DNA from: Lachnospiraceae bacterium
GTDB taxonomy: Bacteria > Bacillota > Clostridia > Lachnospirales > Lachnospiraceae
Reading direction: 5' to 3'
NCBI GenBank assembly: GCA_910575035.1
Contig: CAJTDL010000004.1
Coordinates: 222,902 to 286,901 of the forward strand
DNA length: 64,000 bases
The notes under the pieces were generated by a model. That model saw nothing but the letters and a program-made list of their open reading frames with translations, had not been told where the DNA came from and made no database searches. The translations under genes and the position numbers were made by a program. Positions 7,300 to 15,858 of the stretch are shown piece after piece. The first letter of the stretch is position 1. Every line of letters starts with the position of its first letter.

Positions 7300-8514
7300 T
7301 TGCAGGGGAGCTGGCGTTTGCAATGGGCAAAGGGGCTGACAGCCCTGAATCTGGCAATTCCTATTTACAGTTTTATTCATGGGATTGGACTAATGCTGGG
7401 CATGGGTGGCGCTACCCGGTATGCCATCCTTAAAAGCCAGGGAGAAAAGCAAAGGGCAGACAGGAATTTTACCAATACAATTTGGTTAGCTGCGGTATCT
7501 GCAGCTTTATTTATGCTGGCAGGCATATTCCTTTCTGGCTGGATTACAAGGCTTATGGGTGCGGATGCAGAGGTTTTTGCCATGACCGATACGTATTTGC
7601 GGGTGCTTTTGCTGTTCTCCCCGGCATTTGTGATGAATGAGGTGCTGGTCTGCTTTGTGCGGAATGATGGCAGCCCTAAATTATCCATGGCAGGGATGGT
7701 GGTTGGGAGCCTCTCGAATATCTTCATGGATTATATCTTGATATTCCCGATGGGATTGGGGATTTTGGGGGCAGTGCTGGCAACTGGAACCGCGCCGGTA
7801 ATTAGTATGGGGATATTGTCGCTGCATTTTTTCAAGAAGAAAAACCAGTTCCATTTTGTGAAGGGGAAGCTGGAGATGGCGCAGCAGGCTTTAGCTTTGG
7901 GCGTCCCTTCCCTGGTTTCAGAGGTTTCCACCGGGATTGTGATGATTATATTTAATGGGATTATTCTGGGGCTGCGGGGAAATGTGGGAGTGGCTGCTTA
8001 TGGGATTATTGCAAACCTGTCTTTGGTCATAGTGGCAATTTATACAGGGGTTGCCCAGGGGATGCAGCCTTTGGTCAGCAGGGCCTATGGGAAGAATGAG
8101 CGGAAAGGGGAGAGGAGCCTGCTGCGTTATGCGATGGTGGCAGTGGCGGGGATTTCCTGCGCGGCCTATGCTGGGGTGCTGTTTGGGGCGGATTTTATTG
8201 TAAGGGTTTTTAACAGTGAAGGGAACACGGAGCTTCAGGGGATCGCAAATGTGGGGATGAGGATTTATTTTATGGGGGTGTTTTTTATGGGGGTGAATAT
8301 TGTTTTGGCGGTATATTTTACATCCAGGGAAAAAGTGGCGCCAGCTTATGTGATTTCACTGCTGCGGGGAATAGTGGCGATTGTGCCAGCGGCATTTTTG
8401 CTGTCGTCACTGTGGGGGATGGCAGGGGCGTGGATGGCAGCCCCAGTTACGGAAGGGATGGTGGCAGTGTTTGGGATAGCCAGCGGATTATTGGAAATAT
8501 TAAGAAAAAAGTAA
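7300..8514 (+). CDS. MATE-family multidrug/guanidinium-type efflux transporter, N-terminally truncated
   Basis: The protein is 404 residues if read from the TTG at 7300; family members are about 440-460. Homology begins abruptly at GLTALNLAIPIYSF (residues 12-25), the end of the first and start of the second membrane helix, and then continues to the C-terminus (LMLGMGGATRYAI, VRNDGSPKLSMAG, YGIIANLSLVIVAIYTGVAQG). About 40 residues, including helix 1, are missing. The TTG lies 3 bases after the riboswitch T-run and has no ribosome site. A deletion therefore seems to have fused the riboswitch to the gene body, and the pump is probably not functional. Confidence 0.75.
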   Translation: MQGSWRLQWAKGLTALNLAIPIYSFIHGIGLMLGMGGATRYAILKSQGEKQRADRNFTNTIWLAAVSAALFMLAGIFLSGWITRLMGADAEVFAMTDTYLRVLLLFSPAFVMNEVLVCFVRNDGSPKLSMAGMVVGSLSNIFMDYILIFPMGLGILGAVLATGTAPVISMGILSLHFFKKKNQFHFVKGKLEMAQQALALGVPSLVSEVSTGIVMIIFNGIILGLRGNVGVAAYGIIANLSLVIVAIYTGVAQGMQPLVSRAYGKNERKGERSLLRYAMVAVAGISCAAYAGVLFGADFIVRVFNSEGNTELQGIANVGMRIYFMGVFFMGVNIVLAVYFTSREKVAPAYVISLLRGIVAIVPAAFLLSSLWGMAGAWMAAPVTEGMVAVFGIASGLLEILRKK

Positions 8515-8621
8515 AGAAATACCGTTTCTTTGAGGGGAGAAATGTTTTATAATGAAAATAAAAGGGGGGGAGATTCGGTTTATGAAGGACGGCAGATAAA
8601 ATTCGTGAGGAGTGATACACT

Positions 8622-9230
8622 TTGCTTGGAAAAACACATATGGCAGTGGGGATTGCCGCAGCGCTGGCAGTTACCGCGCCTAAGACAATCGGGGAAATAA
8701 GTATGGCGGTGGGAATAGGGACAGTAGGCGCATTGATATCAGATATTGACGTAGAGTCGTCAGGCTCCTGCCGCAAAGCCAATGGGGTAATTTTGCTGGT
8801 GTCTGCAGTTACGGCGATACTCTTTGTGGCGGATTATTTTGGGAAAATGGATCTTCTGCGGCAGTTTTCCGGAAATGGGAGTGCAGTGCGGATACTTTTG
8901 GGGATTTTCGGCTTTGTAGGAATCTGCGTTTTTGGAAAGAAGCAGCCCCATCGCTCCTTTATGCATTCCTTCCTTGCCCTGGCATTGCTGGATGGGGCTG
9001 TTGCCTTGGCGTTCCCGCTATTTGTCCCCTATTTTACGGTTGGATTTTTATCCCATCTTGCGATAGATGCCTTTAACCAAAAAAAGGTCAGGCTGCTGTA
9101 CCCATGGAAGCCAGGATTCTGTTTGGGATGGTTTCATGCCAATGGGCTGGCGGACAGGGCATTTTGCATGGCGGGATGCGCAATATCTTTTTGGTTTCTG
9201 GCAAGAGCCCTTTTGGCGGCGTTCACATAA
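8622..9230 (+). CDS. YdjM/DUF457-type membrane-bound metal-dependent hydrolase
   Basis: The 202-residue protein begins MLGKTHMAVGIAAAL and has the family's His/Asp pattern: KTH at residues 4-6, GALISDIDVESS near 36-47 and PHRSFMHSFLA near 108-118, then HLAIDAFNQKKVRLLYPW. Four to five hydrophobic segments place it in the membrane. Proteins of this family (LexA-regulated YdjM in E. coli) are predicted metal-dependent hydrolases with no proven substrate. The start is a TTG at 8622, supported by GAGGAG 9 bases upstream and by the conserved N-terminus. It is a single gene between the MATE pump and degV. Confidence 0.82.
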   Translation: MLGKTHMAVGIAAALAVTAPKTIGEISMAVGIGTVGALISDIDVESSGSCRKANGVILLVSAVTAILFVADYFGKMDLLRQFSGNGSAVRILLGIFGFVGICVFGKKQPHRSFMHSFLALALLDGAVALAFPLFVPYFTVGFLSHLAIDAFNQKKVRLLYPWKPGFCLGWFHANGLADRAFCMAGCAISFWFLARALLAAFT

Positions 9231-9265
9231 AAAGCAGGGAATGGGACAAACTATTTTATAGTGGA

Positions 9266-9294
9266 TTGTGCAAAAAGGCAAATTGTGGTACAAT
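9266..9294 (+). promoter_or_regulatory. Promoter of degV
   Basis: -10 TACAAT (9289-9294) lies 17 bases after a weak -35 TTGTGC (9266-9271). The start codon is 30 bases further. Confidence 0.5.
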
Positions 9295-9324
9295 CAGTGA
9301 GTAAAAGGAAAGGAGGAGAATCAG

Positions 9325-10197
9325 TTGGATAAGATTGCAGTCGTAACGGACAGTAACAGTGGGATTACCCAGAACCAGGCGAAGGAATATGGCGTACACG
9401 TTTTGCCCATGCCTTTTTTTATAGATGGGGAAACATATTTTGAGGATATTGATTTAACCCAAGAGCAGTTTTATGAAAAATTGGAGGGGCAGGCAGAGAT
9501 TTCCACATCCATGCCTTCTGTAGGATCTGTGACAGAGCTGTGGGACAGCCTGCTGCAGGAGTATGATTCCATTGTGCATATTCCCATGTCCAGTGGTTTA
9601 AGCAGCTCCTGTGAGACAGCCGTCATGCTTTCCCAGGATTATGATGGGAAGGTTCAGGTGGTGAATAACCAGCGTATTTCCGTTACGCAGAAGCAGGCCG
9701 CCTTAGATGCGGCAGAAATGGCCAGGCGCGGGAAAAGCGCAGCAGAGATCAAAGATTACCTGGAGAAGACAAAGTTCGATTCCAGCATTTATATTATGGT
9801 AGACACCCTGTATTATTTGAAAAAGGGGGGCAGGATCACGCCTGCCGCGGCGGCATTGGGCACCTTGCTGAAATTAAAGCCTGTGCTCCAGATACAGGGG
9901 GAGAAGCTGGATGCCTTTGCCAAGGCCAGGACGGTGAAGCAGGCCAAGAACATTATGATTGAAGCCATAAAAAATGACTGTGCCAAGCGCTTTGGAGATC
10001 CTTCTGGGGAGGACATGCATATTGCCATGGCTTATACGAAGGACCGAGAGGCGGTATTGGAATTTAAGGCACAGGTACAGGAGGCATTCCCCAACCATCA
10101 GATTGAGTTTGTAGACCCATTGTCATTAAGCGTGGCATGCCATATTGGGCCTGGGGCATTGGCTGTTACCTGTGCAAAGAGGCTGCCAGCAGAATAA
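9325..10197 (+). CDS. DegV family fatty-acid-binding protein
   Basis: The 290-residue protein is a DegV/FakB-type protein. It opens with KIAVVTDSNSGITQNQAKEYG, and has HVLPMPFFIDGE (residues 28-39), STSMPSVGS (58-66), IPMSSGLSSSCETA (89-102) and the C-terminal HIGPGALAVT. These positions form the fatty-acid pocket; FakB proteins present acyl chains to the kinase FakA for entry into phospholipids. No fakA is in the window. The start is a TTG with GGAGGAG 8 bases upstream. A hairpin at 10223-10248 ends the transcript. Confidence 0.93.
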   Translation: MDKIAVVTDSNSGITQNQAKEYGVHVLPMPFFIDGETYFEDIDLTQEQFYEKLEGQAEISTSMPSVGSVTELWDSLLQEYDSIVHIPMSSGLSSSCETAVMLSQDYDGKVQVVNNQRISVTQKQAALDAAEMARRGKSAAEIKDYLEKTKFDSSIYIMVDTLYYLKKGGRITPAAAALGTLLKLKPVLQIQGEKLDAFAKARTVKQAKNIMIEAIKNDCAKRFGDPSGEDMHIAMAYTKDREAVLEFKAQVQEAFPNHQIEFVDPLSLSVACHIGPGALAVTCAKRLPAE

Positions 10198-10222
10198 GCC
10201 GCCAGGCGGGGATAAAATATTA

Positions 10223-10248
10223 GGGGCCTGATTATTCAGGCTCCTTTT
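10223..10248 (+). terminator. Terminator between degV and the convergent gntR gene
   Basis: GGGGCCTG and CAGGCTCC form an 8-bp stem (one G-T pair) around ATTATT, followed by TTTT. It overlaps the last codons of the convergent regulator gene and may act in both directions. Confidence 0.65.
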
Positions 10249-10948
10249 GCGACAGCTTTTTTAATTGGTCTTCCACAACGCGGAAGTGCTTGTCAAATGC
10301 ATTCATGGCAGCTGGCAAGTCTTTTTCAACCAGGGCGTTGTAAATCCCCCAGTGGGAGCGCCGGAGCAATTCTGCGCGCATACGGTTCATCAGGATTTTG
10401 GTGCGGAAGTTTTCAATGAACTGGTCCATCAGGTTATTCAGCAAGGAGCTGTATAAGATCAGGATACGGTTATGGGAAGCGTTTACCAGTATATGGTGGA
10501 AGCGCACATCCAGCTTTGCGCTTTCCCGGGAGCTCATAGGCTGGTCCATCTGCAGCAGGATCTGGTGCATTTCCTCTAATTCCTCTGGGGTTGCAGCATT
10601 AATTGCCAGGCGGATTGCAGCATATTCATAGCCGGTGCGGATATGGAAAATTTCAGTATAGTCGATTTCCATTAATGCCATGACCATGTTGACGGATTTC
10701 ATCATGTATTCCATAGGGTCGCAGCGGACATAATTGCCGCTTCCCTGGAGGCATTCGATTAATCCGGTGATTTCCAGCATATGCATGACTTCACGGATGG
10801 AATTGCGGCTGACGCCCAGCTTTTCTGCAATTTCACGTTCGGTGGGGATTTTGTCGTTTAGTTTTAATTTGCCAGATAGGATTTGGTCTGAAAAGTAGTC
10901 AAATACATATTCGTAAGTCTTCTTCCCGTTTAATTTAGGGTTGTCCAT
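10232..10948 (-). CDS. GntR/FadR-family (FCD) regulator, probable lactate-locus repressor
   Basis: The 238-residue protein has an N-terminal winged helix (about 10-75: ILSGKLKLNDKIPTEREIAE, KLGVSRNSIREVMHMLE, and the wing GSGNYV) and an all-helical FCD effector domain (about 85-235) with metal-ligand-type residues in LDVRFHHILVNASHNRI. LldR and LctA regulators of lactate operons belong to this class. It lies just beyond the lactate genes in the same orientation, but with its own promoter (11065-11093). The palindromes ATTGGGTxACCCAAT near the lctP promoter match the TTGGTxxxACCAA-type sites known for LldR, so they are its likely targets. Ligand and exact role are inference. Confidence 0.85.
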   Translation of the reverse strand: MDNPKLNGKKTYEYVFDYFSDQILSGKLKLNDKIPTEREIAEKLGVSRNSIREVMHMLEITGLIECLQGSGNYVRCDPMEYMMKSVNMVMALMEIDYTEIFHIRTGYEYAAIRLAINAATPEELEEMHQILLQMDQPMSSRESAKLDVRFHHILVNASHNRILILYSSLLNNLMDQFIENFRTKILMNRMRAELLRRSHWGIYNALVEKDLPAAMNAFDKHFRVVEDQLKKLSQKEPE

Positions 10949-11064
10949 GATAACCTCTGCTTTCTGTTTGGTTTGTTGGCGGTTATAAGGGGTGGGGGGA
11001 GAAATGGCTCTGTTTCTGTGGGTTTGGCGGATGGTACTGGTTTCAAGGGGGATCCTGAGAAACT

Positions 11065-11093
11065 ATTGTAATATAATGTAAGGGGATTTGCAA
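11065..11093 (-). promoter_or_regulatory. Promoter of the GntR-family gene
   Basis: On the minus strand, -35 TTGCAA (11088-11093) and -10 TACAAT (11065-11070) are 17 bases apart. The leader to the start at 10948 is about 110 bases. I see no ATTGGGT palindrome here, so the gene may not be autoregulated. Confidence 0.6.
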
Positions 11094-11319
11094 GGGGAAA
11101 ATGGTTTTTGGGGAGCAGCAAAATGGAAGAAGGAACAGCAGATTACCGTACAGGGCGGCAGATCTGCTGTTTCCCAAGTGAAAATAATGTATGTATTACT
11201 CCAGCCTGCAATATATGCTGAAAGATTGGAGCCATTGTGGTGTTTTCCCGGCTTTAAGCGCCGGAAATTATGGTAATCCTGGGGGTGTCCGGTTCACCAA
11301 ACCGCACTGTTAAGATGCC
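11094..11319. other. Intergenic stretch between larA and the gntR promoter
   Basis: No gene. A hairpin formed by imperfect CCGGC repeats lies near 11248-11270 but lacks a T-run on either strand, so a terminator for the lactate operon is not certain here. Confidence 0.4.
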
Positions 11320-12612
11320 TTAAGGTGTTTCAGGCGCTTTGACCATCACAGATACGCCGTCTGGGATAATAGCTATATGGGCGTCTTTCCCTTTTTCCTT
11401 TAAGGCCATCTCCAATGCCTCGTTCACATCAGAGGCTGTCTCAAACCCCATTTCCCTTGCCATGGCACGGTATTTTTCGCACATGACATAAATGACTTTG
11501 TGGTGGATCAGGATCCGGCTTTGGATCTGGTATTCCCATTGGTCGGGCTTTGTTTGATCCTGGGGAACCCTTAAGATCCCATCCATAAGTTTTTGTGGGC
11601 TTTCACAGTCCTTTAGGGCATTGTAAAAGCCCTCGCCTCCATGGCCGTCACCGCAGTTGGATACCATAATGATAATCCCATCTTCCTTGGAAGCGGCTTC
11701 TGCGGCTGTCATGCCTTTGACAGACTGGTACATGTTCTGGTCCAGAGGATAGCCGCCATTTGTGGAGATTGCGATATCTGCAAGTTTTTTTGGAGTAACC
11801 TGGCAGTATTGTTGGAGGAACCTGCAGCCGGCGTCGTGTGCCTGGATGGCGTCGCCAGCCACAGCATGGACTACTTTTTTGTCAGCATCAATCACCACAT
11901 TTACAATGTATTTTTGGTTGGCCATCTGGCTTGCGGCAACCATATCCCGATGGATGGGGTTGTTTTCCAAAATGCCAGTACGGCTGTAAGGCGAGTCAAT
12001 AAACATAGAGCAATGGTTCCCAAGGACAGTCACTCTGCTGGATACGCCAGGGAGTACGCTTTTGCGGCCACCGGAGAAGCCTGCGAAGAAATGGGTCTCA
12101 ATAAAACCTTCGCTGACCAGAAGGTCTGCTTCGGCGGCTATTTTATTAATTAGCAGCGGTGCGCCAGAAGGGAGGGTTCCAAGGTTTGCCATGGCGTCCA
12201 TGTCGCTGCTGTCGTGGATTACGATTTTTTCTTTGTCCACGATTTCTTCCCCAAACTTATTGACAAGCTCGTCCCGGGTGGTGGGGCGGTGGAAGCCTGT
12301 GGCGATCAGCAGCGTAATGTCCGCCTGTGGGTTTCCTGTCCGTATTTCCTGCAGCATAAAAGGGAGGATATGCTTGCTGGGGACAGGCCTGGTGTGGTCG
12401 GAGCAGATAATGACCACGCGTTTTTTGCCTGTGGAAAGCTCTGCGAGGGTAGGGGAGCCAATGGGGTGTTTCATGGCTTCCAGCACAATTTCATCCTCTG
12501 TCTTTCCGGTCTTTGGCATGGATTCAATGGAAGACTCCAGAATCTCATAATCGAAAGTATCGTCCAGATGCAGCGCCATGCCTTCTCTGGAAAACGGTAA
12601 TTTTATATCCAT
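11320..12612 (-). CDS. larA: Nickel-dependent lactate racemase
   Basis: The 430-residue protein interconverts D- and L-lactate using the nickel-pincer nucleotide cofactor. The family's key residues sit at the positions known from the Lactiplantibacillus enzyme: His108 in TGFHRPT, His174 and Lys184 in ETHFFAGFSGGRKSVLPG. SDHTRPVP (71-78) and GGYPLDQNMYQSVKG are also conserved. I place the start at the ATG at 12612, 7 bases after GAGGTG; in-frame ATGs upstream lack such a site. It is the last gene of the lactate operon (the lctF position of Acetobacterium woodii). The cofactor-making genes larB, larC and larE are not in the window. Confidence 0.92.
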   Translation of the reverse strand: MDIKLPFSREGMALHLDDTFDYEILESSIESMPKTGKTEDEIVLEAMKHPIGSPTLAELSTGKKRVVIICSDHTRPVPSKHILPFMLQEIRTGNPQADITLLIATGFHRPTTRDELVNKFGEEIVDKEKIVIHDSSDMDAMANLGTLPSGAPLLINKIAAEADLLVSEGFIETHFFAGFSGGRKSVLPGVSSRVTVLGNHCSMFIDSPYSRTGILENNPIHRDMVAASQMANQKYIVNVVIDADKKVVHAVAGDAIQAHDAGCRFLQQYCQVTPKKLADIAISTNGGYPLDQNMYQSVKGMTAAEAASKEDGIIIMVSNCGDGHGGEGFYNALKDCESPQKLMDGILRVPQDQTKPDQWEYQIQSRILIHHKVIYVMCEKYRAMAREMGFETASDVNEALEMALKEKGKDAHIAIIPDGVSVMVKAPETP

Positions 12613-12715
12613 AATCATGCACCTCATGTAAGGTATTAAATGTGGGCAGGCGCTCTGTAAATCTGTCTTTATAGCGTATGGATGCGCCTGCCGCAATGTA
12701 GCCTGTGTTTTGTGA

Positions 12716-13858
12716 TTATTTTACGCCCATCCATCCGGAGATGACCATCATCTGCACCTCGGATGTGCCTTCGTAGATTTCTGTGATCTTGGCGTCGCGC
12801 ATCATGCGCTCAATGGGGTAGTCCTTGGTATATCCATATCCGCCATAGAGCTGCAGGCAGCGGCGGGTAACGTCGGAGGCATTCCTGGAAGCTACCAGTT
12901 TTGCCATGGCGGCTTTGTGGGAGAAGTTTTCATGGTCGTCCTTGGCGCAGGCGGCCTGGTATACCAACAGCTTTGCAGCCTCGGTGTTGGCTTTCATCTG
13001 CGCCAATTCAAACTGGGTATTCTGGAACTGGGAAAGCCTGCGGCCAAACTGCTTCCTTTCCTGGACATATTTTACGGTTTCCTCAATGGCGCCCTCTGCA
13101 ATGCCAAGCGCCTGCGCTGCAATGCCCACGCGGCCGCCGTCTAAGGTCATCATGGCATACTTGAAGCCTTTGCCAAGCTCGCCTACCAGGTTTTCCTTTG
13201 GCACGATACAGTCTTCGAATACTAATTCGCAGGTGGAGGAGGCGCGGATGCCCATTTTGTCCTCATGCTTTCCGATGGAGAAGCCCTGGTAGCCTTTCTC
13301 TACGATAAAGGCAGAAATGCCTTTTGTGCCCTGGGATTTGTCGGTCATAGCCAGCACAAAGAATACATCAGCAGCCCCTGCATTTGTGATAAAGATCTTG
13401 GAGCCGTTCAGTACCCAGTGGTCCCCTGCGTCCACAGCCACAGTCTGCTGGCCGGAAGCGTCTGTCCCTGCATTTGGCTCTGTCAGGGCGAAAGCGCCAA
13501 GCCATTCCCCAGAGCATAGCTTCGGGAGGTATTTTTTCTTCTGTTCCTCAGAGCCGAACTGGTAAATGGGGGTGCAGCAGAGGGAGGTGTGGGCTGACAC
13601 GATTACGCCAGTGGTTGCGCAGTATTTGCTCAATTCCTCCACGGTCTGGATATAAGCCAAGGTATCCATGCCAGATCCGCCGTATTCCTCTGGGAATGGG
13701 ATCCCTAAAAGCCCCATTTCTGCCATTTGCTTTACATTGTCCATGGGAAATTCCTCTGTCTGGTCAATGGTGGCTGCTAAAGGCTTTACGTCATTGACTG
13801 CAAATTCGTGTACCATGTCTAAAATATCCTGATGTATTTCGTCTTGTTTAAAATCCAT
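12716..13858 (-). CDS. Short-chain acyl-CoA dehydrogenase (butyryl/acryloyl-CoA dehydrogenase type)
   Basis: The 380-residue FAD enzyme has the full acyl-CoA dehydrogenase layout: helical N-terminus, FALTEPNAGTDASGQQT (about 125-141), FITNAGAADVFFVLAMTD, and the C-terminal RMMRDAKITEIYEGTSEVQ containing the expected catalytic glutamate (in YEGTSE). It reduces a short enoyl-CoA, or oxidises the acyl-CoA, with electrons carried by Etf. It sits between etfA and larA, so it should use the same EtfAB as the lactate dehydrogenase. This extra gene is not part of the A. woodii lct set but is seen in butyrate-producing lactate users. Substrate chain length cannot be read from sequence. Confidence 0.92.
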   Translation of the reverse strand: MDFKQDEIHQDILDMVHEFAVNDVKPLAATIDQTEEFPMDNVKQMAEMGLLGIPFPEEYGGSGMDTLAYIQTVEELSKYCATTGVIVSAHTSLCCTPIYQFGSEEQKKKYLPKLCSGEWLGAFALTEPNAGTDASGQQTVAVDAGDHWVLNGSKIFITNAGAADVFFVLAMTDKSQGTKGISAFIVEKGYQGFSIGKHEDKMGIRASSTCELVFEDCIVPKENLVGELGKGFKYAMMTLDGGRVGIAAQALGIAEGAIEETVKYVQERKQFGRRLSQFQNTQFELAQMKANTEAAKLLVYQAACAKDDHENFSHKAAMAKLVASRNASDVTRRCLQLYGGYGYTKDYPIERMMRDAKITEIYEGTSEVQMMVISGWMGVK

Positions 13859-13945
13859 ATTGAATCCTCCATTTTAAAGGTATAGTTATTGATGTTTCAT
13901 TGGTGTTTATAGTTCTTTCATTGCGCCTGGAAAAGGGTGGCGCCC

Positions 13946-14953
13946 TTATGCTTTCCGTGCTTTAAATGCAGCCGTTAATGCAGGAACCACTTCGTTCAGG
14001 TTCCCTACGATCCCATAATCCGCCACATCGAAGATGGGGGCGTCTTCATCCTTATTGACTGCAATGACAGTATCTGCCCCGGAAATGCCGGCTAAATGCT
14101 GGATTGCCCCGGAAATGCCGATTGCAAAGTAAATTTTGGGAGCCACTGTTTTCCCGGATTGCCCAACCTGGTGCGCATGGGGCATCCAGCCTGCATCCAC
14201 AACGGCGCGGCTGCACCCTACGGTTGCGCCAAGCTCTGCGGCTAGTTCATGCAGCAGCTTAAAGTTCTCCTCTGACCCAACGCCCCGGCCGCCGGACACA
14301 ATAATGTCTGCTTCTTCCAGGTTAATGGATTCGGCCACTTCCTTCACGCGCTCTACCAGCTTTGTGCGGATTTCCTCTGGCGCAACCGCAATATCTTCTT
14401 TTAGGATCTCGCCTGTGCGGCTTTCATCATAGGCCCCTTTTTTGAATACGGCAGGCCTTACCGTTCCCATTTGCGGGCGGTGGTCCGGGCACATAATGGT
14501 AGCCATCAGGTTTCCGCCAAAGGTGGGGCGGGTCCATGCAATGTTTCCGGTTTCTTCATCTATGTCGATGGCCGTGCAGTCGGCGGTCAGGCCTGTTTTC
14601 AGGCGGCAGGATACGCGGGGGCCCATATCGCGCCCATTATTGGTAGCGCCGATCATAAGCGTTTCTGGCTTATATTTTTCCACTAAGGTAACCAATGCTT
14701 TTGTAAATGCATCCGTTGTATAGTATTCATATTCCGGCCCGTCTACGATAATGGCGGAATCCGCCCCGTAGCAGATCGCATCCTTTGCCACGCCTTCGAT
14801 ATCCTTGCCAATTACCACTGCCACTAATGCGCAGCCTTTTTGTTCTGCCAGGGGCTTTGCCACATTCAGCAGCTCATATCCGACATTTTTTGCCTTTCCG
14901 CATTCTGTCTCAATGAACACCCATATATTTTTATAATCATTCAGATTGCCCAT
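13946..14953 (-). CDS. etfA: Electron transfer flavoprotein alpha subunit (lctC-type)
   Basis: The 335-residue subunit binds the dehydrogenase-facing FAD. The N-terminal domain ([18 protein letters not shown]) is followed by the C-terminal FAD-binding signature: [18 protein letters not shown], then [40 protein letters not shown] and the final DADAPIF-like loop. It lacks the N-terminal ferredoxin-type iron-sulfur domain found in some homologs. With EtfB and the FAD lactate dehydrogenase it probably forms the electron-confurcating complex that couples lactate oxidation by NAD to ferredoxin oxidation. It begins 13 bases after etfB. Confidence 0.95.
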   Translation of the reverse strand: MGNLNDYKNIWVFIETECGKAKNVGYELLNVAKPLAEQKGCALVAVVIGKDIEGVAKDAICYGADSAIIVDGPEYEYYTTDAFTKALVTLVEKYKPETLMIGATNNGRDMGPRVSCRLKTGLTADCTAIDIDEETGNIAWTRPTFGGNLMATIMCPDHRPQMGTVRPAVFKKGAYDESRTGEILKEDIAVAPEEIRTKLVERVKEVAESINLEEADIIVSGGRGVGSEENFKLLHELAAELGATVGCSRAVVDAGWMPHAHQVGQSGKTVAPKIYFAIGISGAIQHLAGISGADTVIAVNKDEDAPIFDVADYGIVGNLNEVVPALTAAFKARKA

Positions 14954-14966
14954 ATTCGATTCCTCC

Positions 14967-15770
14967 TTATAAAAGCTTTGCTTCTTCCATCAATTTCACA
15001 ACTTCGTTGGCTGCGTCCGCTGCTTCCATCCCCGTCAGCTTCACCCCGTTTTTCTCCCTGACGGGCGTATAAGTTTTCTTTACCCTGGTAGGGGAGCCCT
15101 TCAGCCCGCAAAATGCCAGGTCAATGGCTGGGATGTCTTCTTCGGTCAATACAGGGATCTCTTTTTTCTTAGCAGCCATTTTGCTTTTGATGGTAGGATA
15201 GCGGGGCTCATAAGGCAGCTTCACGACTGTCACCACTGCCGGAAGGGTGGTGGAGATCATATCATATCCGGCGTCATATTCCCGCTTTACTTGGATTTCC
15301 CCATCTTTTTCCAGAATGTCCAAAGCATAGGTAATCTGCGGCAAGCCTAAATGCTCTGCAATCTCCGGCCCCACCTGTGCGGTGTCCCCGTCGGTGGCCT
15401 GTTTTCCGCAAAGGATCAGGTCAAATTTCAGCCCTTCCTTTTCTTCGATTGCCTTAATTGCTTCCGAAAGTATATAACTGGTGGCAAGGGTATCGGAACC
15501 ACCAAAATTCCTGCTGGAGATCAAATAGCCCCCGTCAGCCCCAACGGCAAGGCAGGATTTGATCGCTTCTTTCGCCTGCTCCGGCCCCATGGAAATGACA
15601 ATTAATTTCCCGCCAGATGCTTCCTTCAGGCGCACTCCAACCTCCTGCGCATAAGTGTCAAAAGGATTCACAATACTGGGAACTCCTTTTCGGATCAAAG
15701 TATGTGTTTCGGGATCTACCTTGATCTCATTCGTATCAGGCACTTGTTTCATACATACACAAATATTCAT
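14967..15770 (-). CDS. etfB: Electron transfer flavoprotein beta subunit (lctB-type)
   Basis: The 267-residue subunit starts MNICVCMKQVPDTNEIKVD, the standard EtfB opening, and has CGKQATDGDTAQVGPEIAEHL (about 120-140) and the conserved loop PYEPRYPTIKSKMAAKKKEI near residue 193. In bifurcating Etf complexes this subunit holds the FAD that exchanges hydride with NAD(H). SD AGGAGG lies 6-7 bases before the ATG. It is co-directional with and just upstream of etfA, and follows the lactate dehydrogenase gene. Confidence 0.95.
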   Translation of the reverse strand: MNICVCMKQVPDTNEIKVDPETHTLIRKGVPSIVNPFDTYAQEVGVRLKEASGGKLIVISMGPEQAKEAIKSCLAVGADGGYLISSRNFGGSDTLATSYILSEAIKAIEEKEGLKFDLILCGKQATDGDTAQVGPEIAEHLGLPQITYALDILEKDGEIQVKREYDAGYDMISTTLPAVVTVVKLPYEPRYPTIKSKMAAKKKEIPVLTEEDIPAIDLAFCGLKGSPTRVKKTYTPVREKNGVKLTGMEAADAANEVVKLMEEAKLL

Positions 15771-15858
15771 AAAATTTCCTCCTAAATTTTTTTGTGTGCT
15801 AAGTTAATCAGTAGAAAATAGATTAAATACAAGGATATTTCATTGTAAGGATATTTCA

